From Bartonella apihabitans (GTDB taxonomy: Bacteria; Pseudomonadota; Alphaproteobacteria; Rhizobiales; Rhizobiaceae): a stretch of 64,000 nucleotides of DNA. This document shows positions 57,440-64,000 of this stretch, piece by piece. Every line of letters starts with the position of its first letter. Position 1 is the stretch's first letter. The stretch is from the NCBI RefSeq assembly GCF_030758755.1, contig NZ_CP132387.1:2533001-2597000 (forward strand). The letters run 5' to 3'. Both the position numbers and the translations under genes were made by a program. The notes beneath the pieces were generated by a model, which ran no database searches, was not told the DNA's origin, and was given only the letters and a program-made list of their open reading frames with translations.

Positions 57440-58810
57440 TTACGGCAATTTACGAGGAAAATTTGACGACCGGACAACCTGTTTACAAAGGCTCAGAATA
57501 TAATAGCTGCACACCGAGCAAGGGGCGAGAAGCAGCATTGACCAACCGAAAAAGTCGAAGAAAATGCCGAAATTCACGCCAAGATAGCTCACCGGTAAAA
57601 ATAGACTACAACAGGCGCAAATAAGTGCGGCCAAAAATATCGAATTGAAATCGATTTCACGTTGGATAAATGCGATGATAGCGACGCATCCGGCAAAAAC
57701 AATACCGGCATCGAGATAGGAAAAGGAAAGATTTGCAGTAAAAAAAGAGGCAGGCGGAAAAGAAAAAAGCAATGCCCGCCATAAAATTGTTCCTGATTGC
57801 CAAAGAGGTGGAGCAGAAATAAAAAAGATGAAAAAAACAAATAAAGTGAAATAAACTCTGCTTCCAAGATGATAACGCGGGTTTGGCCGAATTGTAGTTT
57901 TAAGGCTTTTGCCGTTAAAAGGAACACCCGATAAACATAACAATCCTCCACCAATCACAGTGAGGCTGATAGCTGTCAAAAGATAAACGGCCAAAATATA
58001 AAGACCGGTTTGCTGCCAATCGGATTTGGAGACAAATATACTGTCGACAATCCAGAAACTTAATGAAATCGCGATTGTTACAGCAAAGAGCCAACGCCAG
58101 GTGAGCGTACCGTAGAGACGTAATTTCCGTACACCACAAAAAATGGTAAGGCTTACAAGCATAAGTCCTGCAGTGTTTATTTTTCCGGATATCATCCCGC
58201 GTGCTCCGAGATAACTCAAATCGTCCCCCACCATGACCCATAATGTGATGATGATATAAAGCACCGGTCCATAAATTGCATAGACAATGGTGAGCTTCAT
58301 GGCGTCAACAAGCCGCGCACGTTCTTCCTCTTTGTAGCGTCTGGTCAGACCACTTATGTTCAATATTATCCAGAACAACCCTCCGGCAAAAAACCAGGCA
58401 GCCATCCAATAGGGAAACGATTCATTGGAAATGCCGACAGACGAAAGTAACTGAGGAAAAGACAGCTTTATAATGCGAATAGTGCCATCAAAAAAAAGTG
58501 CCATCAGAACCGAGGTAATTAACGAAAATTTAAGTGAAATACTTCCCCAGCTTGCGCTTCTCAATCCCAGAATGAATGCAATCAGACATGCGGTAATAAA
58601 ACTTGGCAAGTAGATTTGATAAGGCCTGAAAAAGGCTATGGTTAGGGAAAAACCGAATGTCTTGAACCATCCGCCAAGAAGCAGGAAAAAAAATGACCAT
58701 GCCGTGGGCAAAATGACGAGAGCTGCAAGAACGACAAGTATAGCTTGGAGAAAACGGGCCTGCAGAAAACCGACCGGCCTGAATTTTTTGTCGGTTTTTT
58801 CGCGTAGCAA
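57440..58810 (-). CDS. unrecognised polytopic membrane protein
   Basis: A 456-residue protein with about 11-12 predicted hydrophobic segments spread over the whole length and short loops. There is a basic N-terminal end and a central charged loop 'TRRYKEEERARLVDAMKL'. I recognise no family motif; GT-C, flippase or DUF4153-type assignments were considered and not supported. It heads a minus-strand group with two smaller membrane proteins, which may act with it. Confidence 0.6.
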   Translation of the reverse strand: MLREKTDKKFRPVGFLQARFLQAILVVLAALVILPTAWSFFFLLLGGWFKTFGFSLTIAFFRPYQIYLPSFITACLIAFILGLRSASWGSISLKFSLITSVLMALFFDGTIRIIKLSFPQLLSSVGISNESFPYWMAAWFFAGGLFWIILNISGLTRRYKEEERARLVDAMKLTIVYAIYGPVLYIIITLWVMVGDDLSYLGARGMISGKINTAGLMLVSLTIFCGVRKLRLYGTLTWRWLFAVTIAISLSFWIVDSIFVSKSDWQQTGLYILAVYLLTAISLTVIGGGLLCLSGVPFNGKSLKTTIRPNPRYHLGSRVYFTLFVFFIFFISAPPLWQSGTILWRALLFSFPPASFFTANLSFSYLDAGIVFAGCVAIIAFIQREIDFNSIFLAALICACCSLFLPVSYLGVNFGIFFDFFGWSMLLLAPCSVCSYYILSLCKQVVRSSNFPRKLP

Positions 58811-58956
58811 GATAATATCCTTTTCTCTGTTCCGGCAAAGCAGGCATAATATAACGTTATTTCAGAATTAAAATCACTTGGTTATAAAAAACAGTGCAGC
58901 GGTTTTAACGTTTACGAAATTCTACCGTCTTTTCAGGTCTTTTCCTGAATTGAGCC

Positions 58957-58992
58957 TTGTCTGCTCCATTGAATTTGTCTGCTCCATTGAAT
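58957..58992 (+). repeat. perfect 18-bp tandem duplication
   Basis: TTGTCTGCTCCATTGAAT occurs twice back to back (58957-58974 and 58975-58992), 45 bases beyond the stop of the small membrane protein gene. Confidence 0.95.
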
Positions 58993-59037
58993 AAGGATCA
59001 TACCGTTTTTTAGATAAAGCGGTAAAAGCCGGCAATA

Positions 59038-59537
59038 TTATTGCTCGACCGGTTTATCAAGTCTGAAACCGGTCGCAAGAATCCAGCAAACCCAGCCAAC
59101 AAATATCCACTGGATGAAACCATAAGAGAGCCTGCGGAGAATATCTTCACTTGTTATAGGTTCCATACCGGGCTGGGAAACAACGAACTGGGACATCACA
59201 ATATAGAATATTTCCACGCATAAACTGACCAGAATGGTGCGCCAAATGGATGCTGAAAGTGAAAGCCCCAGTCCTCGTGAGGGGGGAAGAGAACAAAATA
59301 CACCGCTTAAAAATACAGATGGCATGTAATAGGAATAGCCGGATAAAAATCTCGAACGCACGTCATTATTAAAAACATCAAAAATTTCTACGAGCAGATT
59401 TGTGCCGCCAACCCAATGATGAAGAAGATAAACGCCGGCAATTGTCTGGACGGCAGGCCAAGCAACAGAAAAATTGTAATAATACCGAAGCCCCGCATGG
59501 GGTAGCTATAAAGGGGTGTTTTATTATGATTTGTCAT
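59038..59537 (-). CDS. unrecognised membrane protein, frame broken
   Basis: The repaired protein has about 166 residues and four hydrophobic segments. The first part is 'MTNHNKTPLYSYPMRGFGIITIF'; one T missing in a T5 run (plus-strand A-run at 59469-59473) shifts the frame. The second part continues 'SVAWPAVQTIAGVYLLHHWVGGTNLLVEIFDVFNNDVRSRFLSGYS' and ends 'FRLDKPVEQ'. The family is unknown. It lies 33 bases after the next gene upstream on the same strand and may be co-transcribed with it. Confidence 0.6.
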
Positions 59538-59570
59538 AATGCTCACAAGTCATCGAATTGTGAGATGACT

Positions 59571-60089
59571 TTAGGTTTTCGTTTCGGTCTGTGCAAGCCA
59601 ATAAATACAATAGACGAGATAGACAAAACAGATAGGGACAATGACATAAAGGAACGGTGTGAGCAAAACATAAACCAGAATAGAGCCAAGAGGCAGCGTA
59701 ACGCGGGCGAGATTAAGATAGAAAGCTATACCCGTTGCTGCAACGAGATAGATGACACCGGCATAGGTAATAACAAAAACGAGCGGCAGTTTTTTCAACT
59801 GGTAGAGATAGACTGTCGGAAAAATTGAAAAAATTGCGGCAAACAAAAGATTTTCGGCAAGGAACAGACCGAATGCTACAAAACTGTTAAAATTTTCCAT
59901 TATCGCTAAAATGAAACGATCATTGAAAAAACGGGAATATAGAAAATAATTGGTCAGACAACGACACGCAAATAGTGCAAGTCCCCCGAAAAATGAAAAA
60001 ATAACAAAAACTATGACTGCCTGTTTTCGCAAAATTATCCCCGTTGCGCTGACATTCACAAGACAAATTATAGAACTTGTTTCATTCAA
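59571..60089 (-). CDS. unrecognised membrane protein
   Basis: A 172-residue protein with four to five hydrophobic segments ('AVIVFVIFSFFGGLALF', 'FVAFGLFLAENLLFAAIFSIFPTVYL', 'LVFVITYAGVIYLVAATGIAFYL', 'ILVYVLLTPFLYVIVPICFVYLVYCIY'). No family is recognised. The start is uncertain: the ATG at 60089 lacks a good ribosome site, and a GTG twelve codons in is possible. It heads the pair with the gene at 59038-59537. Confidence 0.55.
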   Translation of the reverse strand: MNETSSIICLVNVSATGIILRKQAVIVFVIFSFFGGLALFACRCLTNYFLYSRFFNDRFILAIMENFNSFVAFGLFLAENLLFAAIFSIFPTVYLYQLKKLPLVFVITYAGVIYLVAATGIAFYLNLARVTLPLGSILVYVLLTPFLYVIVPICFVYLVYCIYWLAQTETKT

Positions 60090-60685
60090 TTCAATAAAAT
60101 TCTCAGGAATGCTGATTGTTCTGATTTAATACGAGATTAGCGAACAATTGTTTAAAAAAACGTAATTTAAATAAAAATATATGAAAGTTGAAAAATTTGT
60201 AAAAATTCGTTATTAACAATAAAATTCTCAATAATAATAAAATAAAAAATGATTTTCATGATGATATTAACAAATCAATTTTTTATTCTATAAAAATATA
60301 GAAAATTTATATAAAAATTGTCTATAAAAATAGTTATTCTATAATCAGAAAATTATTTTTATAAGATTGAGCTTATCCTGTCACCCAATCATGTGAATGA
60401 TAGTCAATAAGATGAAAAACCGGTATGATGATAAGCTTGAATCTATTTTTATAAAATAACCGGTTTTCTTTTCAGAATTTTAAGAGTCGGGAATTTGAAA
60501 ACGGGCGGGCTTTGATCACAGATCTTCGGGTATTATCCACGCACCTGTCCCTCATGAATTTCTGAAGGAAAAATGTTGATGGTCGATAATACCCGATTGT
60601 TATGACGAAGGAGTTGACTTGAAAAACAAGTTTAATTCAAGCAAGCGTCCTTTGGTAGATCCTCTTTGTAGATCCCTTTTGTAGA
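60090..60685. other. AT-rich intergenic region with structured right end
   Basis: About 600 bases. The left 300 are A/T runs without a gene. The right end has a long-range inverted repeat and a triple tandem repeat, described separately. A small RNA is possible; no protein-coding frame is convincing. Confidence 0.4.
60526..60596. repeat. perfect 12-bp inverted repeat, 47-base spacer
   Basis: TCGGGTATTATC (60526-60537) and GATAATACCCGA (60585-60596) are exact reverse complements. They can form a stem around a 47-base loop or serve as paired binding sites. Confidence 0.9.
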
Positions 60686-60690
60686 TTATT
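60650..60690. repeat. three 13-bp tandem repeats
   Basis: GTAGAT recurs at 60655, 60668 and 60681 in a 13-bp unit of the type GTAGATCCTCTTT. The third copy overlaps the end of the DUF1150 gene, whose stop codon lies in it. Confidence 0.85.
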
Positions 60691-60934
60691 GTAAGGTTAC
60701 TGTCCTTAATTCCTGATCATTTGCGCCTTCCAGAGCCTTGGCACGAACATCGGAAAGAATAATCGGTTCGCCACCGGCTCCGAATAAGGCCCATAAAGAG
60801 ATGCCTGGTGTCATTGGTGGCATATTCGGAAATTTCTTACTTAATTCATCGGTACGAATTTTGCGCAGATAGGCAATTTCGCCCTCACCGAGCAAAGCAA
60901 ATTCCTGCATGGACAAAGATTTTTCGTTTTTCAT
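60686..60934 (-). CDS. DUF1150 family protein
   Basis: An 82-residue protein of the DUF1150 family: 'MQEFALLGEGEIAYLRKI' and 'PGISLWALFGAGGEPIILSD' are characteristic. In Rhizobiales the gene regularly follows hsp20, as here, and the function is unknown. The ATG at 60934 is chosen for the AGGAGA site six bases before; an in-frame ATG at 60952 would overlap the hsp20 stop. Confidence 0.88.
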   Translation of the reverse strand: MKNEKSLSMQEFALLGEGEIAYLRKIRTDELSKKFPNMPPMTPGISLWALFGAGGEPIILSDVRAKALEGANDQELRTVTLQ

Positions 60935-60951
60935 TTTCTTCTCCTGTCGCA

Positions 60952-61380
60952 TTACTCGTCGTCTATGGCACTGATCGTAATGCGTTTGACGCGCTTCTCG
61001 GGAGCCGGTCTTTCAAGATCTATTGAAAGCAAGCCGTTTTTGAGCTCCGCAGCTCCTACCTTTATTCCATCTGCCAGCACAAAAGCTCGTTGGAATTGGC
61101 GTGAGGCAATACCTCTGTGGAGATATTCGAACTCCTCATCGTCAGTTTGCCGACCGCGGATAATAAGCTGATTATCCTCTACCGTAACATCAAGGTCTTC
61201 CGGAGTGAAACCGGCAACTGCCAATGTAATTCGCAGTCGTTCATTTGGTTCCTCACCGGACAAACGCACAATGTTATAAGGAGGATAGCCATCGCCCGAT
61301 TTATTCAAACGGTCGAGTGTCTTTTCCATTGTTTCGAAGCCTAACAGCAACGGGTTGGAAAAAGGTGTCATGCGTGTCAT
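60952..61380 (-). CDS. small heat-shock protein Hsp20 (IbpA/HspD-type)
   Basis: A 142-residue class A alpha-crystallin protein, an ATP-independent holdase. The domain spans about residues 35-130 with 'LAVAGFTPEDLDVTVEDNQLIIRGR' and 'GIASRQFQRAFVLAD'; the typical 'LKNGLLSIDLERP' follows. Its 5' leader shows features of a ROSE RNA thermometer. The stop is directly before the DUF1150 gene, so both are one operon. Confidence 0.95.
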   Translation of the reverse strand: MTRMTPFSNPLLLGFETMEKTLDRLNKSGDGYPPYNIVRLSGEEPNERLRITLAVAGFTPEDLDVTVEDNQLIIRGRQTDDEEFEYLHRGIASRQFQRAFVLADGIKVGAAELKNGLLSIDLERPAPEKRVKRITISAIDDE

Positions 61381-61440
61381 AAGGTAGTCCTCTTCGAAGC
61401 GACTATTGAACAGAAAACCCGTTTTGGCATTTTCTGTCTT
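61381..61440 (-). promoter_or_regulatory. possible ROSE-type RNA thermometer in the hsp20 leader
   Basis: The minus-strand leader has a hairpin CAGAAAA...TTTTCTG (61411-61436) followed by a second potential stem in which UCGCU faces the AGAGGA ribosome site just before the ATG. This matches the U(U/C)GCU versus Shine-Dalgarno pairing of ROSE elements, which are frequent before rhizobial hsp20 genes. No folding was computed. Confidence 0.4.
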
Positions 61441-61495
61441 TAGCTGTTATATGGAAATTTCAAGATTGAAGTTCAAGACGGGTTTTTAAAAGCGA

Positions 61496-62236
61496 ATGAC
61501 GGGTGTGAAGGCTGAAAGGTCAAAGGTTAGGAAAATAGCGGGAACTGCCTATAAAGCCGAGGAAATTGAAGAAATTTTTCGCAGGTTTTCGGTTCAGCGA
61601 CCAAATCCCAGAAGCGATCTTGTTTATGAAAGTCCGTTCACTTTGCTTGTGGCAGTGGTTTTGTCGGCACAAGCAACAGACGCAAGCGTGAACAAGGCAA
61701 CAAAGCCGCTTTTTGCTGTTGCCGATACGCCCGAAAAAATGGCAGCTCTCGGAGAAGACGGTATCGCCCACTATATTCGCACGATTGGCCTCTGGAGGGC
61801 AAAAGCCAAAAATGTCTATGCGCTTTCAAAAATATTGAACGAAAAATATGCCGGTAAAGTGCCTGATACCAGAGAAGCTCTGATGGCACTCCCGGGCGTC
61901 GGGCGCAAAACTGCAAATGTTGTGCTTAATGTTGCTTTTAACCAGCCGACCATGGCCGTCGACACCCATATTTTCCGGTTTTGTAACCGGACAGAACTGG
62001 CACCGGGAAAAACGCCCGAAGAGGTAGAAAAGAAACTTGTCAAAATAATACCCGAAAAATATATGCGCCACGCCCATCATTGGCTGATTTTACATGGTCG
62101 TTACATCTGTAAAGCCCGTAAACCGGATTGTGTGCATTGTATTATTGCCGATATTTGCAAGGCAGCCATTAAAACAAGTTCTATTCCGGCACCGCTTGTT
62201 GAAGTGAAAGGCAATGGCGCTCCTGTTCCTCTTTAA
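61496..62236 (+). CDS. nth: endonuclease III (DNA glycosylase/AP lyase)
   Basis: A 246-residue base-excision repair enzyme for oxidised pyrimidines. The HhH motif 'LPGVGRKTANVV' carries catalytic Lys138, 'VDTHIFR' holds Asp156, and the [4Fe-4S] ligands are Cys205, Cys212, Cys215 and Cys221 in the C-x6-C-x2-C-x5-C pattern. The C-terminal ~25 residues are an extension. It is divergent from hsp20. Confidence 0.97.
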   Translation: MTGVKAERSKVRKIAGTAYKAEEIEEIFRRFSVQRPNPRSDLVYESPFTLLVAVVLSAQATDASVNKATKPLFAVADTPEKMAALGEDGIAHYIRTIGLWRAKAKNVYALSKILNEKYAGKVPDTREALMALPGVGRKTANVVLNVAFNQPTMAVDTHIFRFCNRTELAPGKTPEEVEKKLVKIIPEKYMRHAHHWLILHGRYICKARKPDCVHCIIADICKAAIKTSSIPAPLVEVKGNGAPVPL

Positions 62237-62439
62237 CGGCCAAAAAATTAATTCGGAAACGTGGCAATCCCGTTCGCCGATGAAATTAAAGACGAAAATA
62301 TATATTATCTCTATAATTGATCGGGATTGTTGGAAATGCCGGTGAAATAAAAGATGGGTTTGACTGGTTCGGGTTTTTAAATTCCATAAAATGCGCGCCC
62401 GTTTTTCGGCGCACAATTGCTTTTTTTGGGCTTATATAA

Positions 62440-63498
62440 ATGGCCATGACACTTCTAACCAATAATACAGACCAGCTTTATGAAGCTCTGATCAACCGTG
62501 ATCGCTCCTATGACGGGCATGTCTTTGTATGCGTGACAACGACAGGTATTTTTTGCCGTCTGTCATGTCCGGCGCGAAAGCCCAAGCGGGAAAACGTATT
62601 TTTCTGTGATAGCGCGGCAGCATGTCTCGAACAGGGCTATCGCCCATGTCAGAAATGCCATCCGCTCGAAGCAGGTGGCCACGTTGATCCGCTTTTTCGT
62701 AATTTAATGGCGAGACTTGATGAAAATCCCGATCACATATGGTCGGAAGACGATATTGTACGGATGGGAATTGACCCTTCCACGGTGCGGCGCATTTTCA
62801 AGCGTCAGATAGGCATGACGTTTCTGGAATTCGCGCGCTTGAAGAGAGCAAGTCGTGGTGCGGAACTGCTTTCCCGTGGTCAACCGGTAATCGAAGCACA
62901 ACTTTCTGCCGGTTACGATTCAGGAAGCGGCTTTCGTGAGGCAATTCTCAAGCTCATCGGTCATCCACCAAAAGCCATACAAAACCGGACTCTTTTAAAA
63001 GCAGCATGGATTGAAACGCCGATAGGTGAAATGCTTGCCGTCAGTGACCAGCATGTCTTGCATCTCCTGGAGTTTTTCGACCGCAAGGGTCTGTTGAGCG
63101 AGCTAAAGAAATTGCAGGCAGTGACCCGCTCTTCCATCAGTTTTGAAAGAGCCGCAGTGATCGACAAGGTAGAAGCCGAGTTGGCCGATTATTATCAAGG
63201 AAAAAGCTGCCATTTTGAAACACCTCTTGCCAAAGTTTCAGGTGGCTTTGCGCCACTCGTCTGGGAGGCTTTGCGCCAAATACCGGCGGGGGAAACACGC
63301 TCTTACAGTGAATTGGCGCGCGCGTTGGATAGACCCACAGCCATGCGGGCGGTGGCGCGGGCAAACGGGCAAAACCAGATTGCCATCATCATCCCTTGTC
63401 ATCGGGTGATCGGTGCGGATGGTTCGCTTACCGGTTATGGTGGCGGTTTATGGCGTAAAGACTGGCTTTTGCGCCATGAAAAAAAGTATTTTACATAA
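62440..63498 (+). CDS. ada: bifunctional Ada: methylphosphotriester transferase/regulator and O6-alkylguanine transferase
   Basis: A 352-residue three-domain protein. The N-terminal Zn-binding domain has Cys39, Cys43, Cys70 and Cys73 ('[15 protein letters not shown]', 'GYRPCQKC'). An AraC-type HTH follows at about 85-175 ('[21 protein letters not shown]'). The C-terminal alkyltransferase has the acceptor Cys320 in 'IPCHRVIG'. Methylation of Cys39 turns Ada into an activator of its own and alkB genes in E. coli; here alkB is ~30 kb away. The gene is intact. Confidence 0.96.
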   Translation: MAMTLLTNNTDQLYEALINRDRSYDGHVFVCVTTTGIFCRLSCPARKPKRENVFFCDSAAACLEQGYRPCQKCHPLEAGGHVDPLFRNLMARLDENPDHIWSEDDIVRMGIDPSTVRRIFKRQIGMTFLEFARLKRASRGAELLSRGQPVIEAQLSAGYDSGSGFREAILKLIGHPPKAIQNRTLLKAAWIETPIGEMLAVSDQHVLHLLEFFDRKGLLSELKKLQAVTRSSISFERAAVIDKVEAELADYYQGKSCHFETPLAKVSGGFAPLVWEALRQIPAGETRSYSELARALDRPTAMRAVARANGQNQIAIIIPCHRVIGADGSLTGYGGGLWRKDWLLRHEKKYFT

Positions 63499-63635
63499 AA
63501 GTCTGCTTGCTATTTTTTAGGCTCTGTTTTATGAGAACCCAGTTCAAGCCGTCCGGCAGGGCATGCCGTGACGACTTTTATGCTTGTTCGTACTTTGGTC
63601 AGTGCGAACATCAATCACAACAATGGAGAAGCAAA

Positions 63636-63839
63636 ATGCCCAAAATGAAGACCAAATCGGCTGCCAAAAAGCGGTTCAAAATTACCGCTACAGGCAAAAT
63701 CAAGGCAGCTGCCGCAGGCAAGCAGCATGGCATGATCAAACGTTCCAACAAGTTTTTGCGTGATGCACGTGGCACCATGGTTCTTGGTGAACCCGACGCC
63801 AAGAAAATCATCAAAAACTATTTGCCGAACGGCCTTTAA
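63636..63839 (+). CDS. rpmI: 50S ribosomal protein L35
   Basis: A 67-residue basic protein: '[23 protein letters not shown]' up to the end '[12 protein letters not shown]' is the L35 pattern. It is followed after 26 bases by rplT. infC is not adjacent, as in a number of Rhizobiales. Confidence 0.98.
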   Translation: MPKMKTKSAAKKRFKITATGKIKAAAAGKQHGMIKRSNKFLRDARGTMVLGEPDAKKIIKNYLPNGL

Positions 63840-63865
63840 AAGTTAGCTCTTAAGGAGATTATGAC

Positions 63866-64000
63866 ATGGCACGCGTAAAACGCGGCGTAACTGCACACGC
63901 CAAACACAAAAAAGTTATCAAACTTGCTGAAGGTTTTTACGGACGTCGTAAAAATACGATCCGTACAGCCAAAGCTGCTGTCGACCGTTCACGGCAATAT
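63866..64000 (+). CDS. rplT: 50S ribosomal protein L20, 5' part
   Basis: The first 45 codons are seen; the gene runs off the window. '[29 protein letters not shown]' is the L20 N-terminus. The ATG at 63866 lies eight bases after AAGGAG; the ATG at 63861 is out of frame. L20 assembles early on 23S rRNA and can repress its own operon. Confidence 0.98.
   Translation, partial: MARVKRGVTAHAKHKKVIKLAEGFYGRRKNTIRTAKAAVDRSRQY

Noticed and set aside
48000..60700. Prophage or integrative element in the accessory envelope region
   Set aside because: No integrase, transposase, phage structural gene, tRNA or attachment-site repeat is present.

Overview
The window comes from an alphaproteobacterium of the order Hyphomicrobiales (Rhizobiales), most likely Bartonellaceae. 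Support: the blocks pckA-chvI-chvG-hprK-EIIA-HPr and ahcY-divL-tsaE-murU-addB-addA-trxA, a class I LysS, the def-fmt-truA block, an hsp20-DUF1150 pair and a glycine-rich autotransporter. The moderate GC (mid-40s by eye, not computed) fits the bee-gut Bartonella lineage better than the AT-richer pathogenic bartonellae. That placement is inference. I saw no rRNA, tRNA, CRISPR array, insertion sequence or prophage.

Layout. 1-3.3 kb: the 3' part of tamB (outer-membrane biogenesis), then thpR. 3.4-10.2 kb, minus strand: a dTDP-L-rhamnose operon (rfbA, rfbC, rfbB, rfbD) running into an FkbM methyltransferase and two glycosyltransferases, i.e. a surface-glycan module. 10.5-23.7 kb, plus strand: ahcY, divL (cell-cycle pseudokinase-like protein with Tyr in the H box), a TsaE-AmgK fusion, a MurU-like nucleotidyltransferase, addB, addA and trxA, mostly with overlapping start and stop codons. 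24.3-29.6 kb: an XRE regulator, prfC, lysS, a TerB-like protein and an unrecognised protein. 30.0-33.7 kb: a stand-alone RAM-domain protein, a small Cys-containing protein next to a periplasmic Cu(I) chaperone, alkB, a tandem palindromic repeat, a BON-LysM protein and arfB. 33.7-39.7 kb: pckA, the ChvI/ChvG acid- and envelope-stress two-component system, and a regulatory PTS (HprK, mannose-type EIIA, HPr). 40.2-48.1 kb: a TRIC/UPF0126 channel, an oxidoreductase, a solute-binding protein, ppk2, truA, fmt, def, rmuC. 48.3-60.1 kb: an accessory envelope region with an autotransporter, a transglycosylase-like lipoprotein, a DMT transporter, a Spy-like periplasmic protein, a DUF992 protein, a COG3904-like protein and several unrecognised membrane proteins. 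60.7-64 kb: DUF1150, hsp20 (possible RNA thermometer), nth, ada, rpmI and the start of rplT.

The most striking feature is not a new system but damage. Eleven genes are broken by about thirteen small indels, and several are normally indispensable (lysS, fmt, truA, divL, chvG). In every case the downstream frame continues the same family without further decay. Most events are one-base losses in short homopolymers. I read this as consensus error in the assembly rather than pseudogenisation. The rfbB lesion differs: it is explained by loss of one 4-bp unit from a GATC/GATT tetranucleotide tract and could be true slippage. Gene coordinates below span the repaired reading frames and say so. I found no convincing undescribed defence, mobile or biosynthetic system. 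The best candidates for new biology are the envelope region at 48-60 kb, the structured intergenic DNA at 60.5-60.7 kb, the palindromic repeats at 32.4 kb and the possible ROSE-type thermometer before hsp20.
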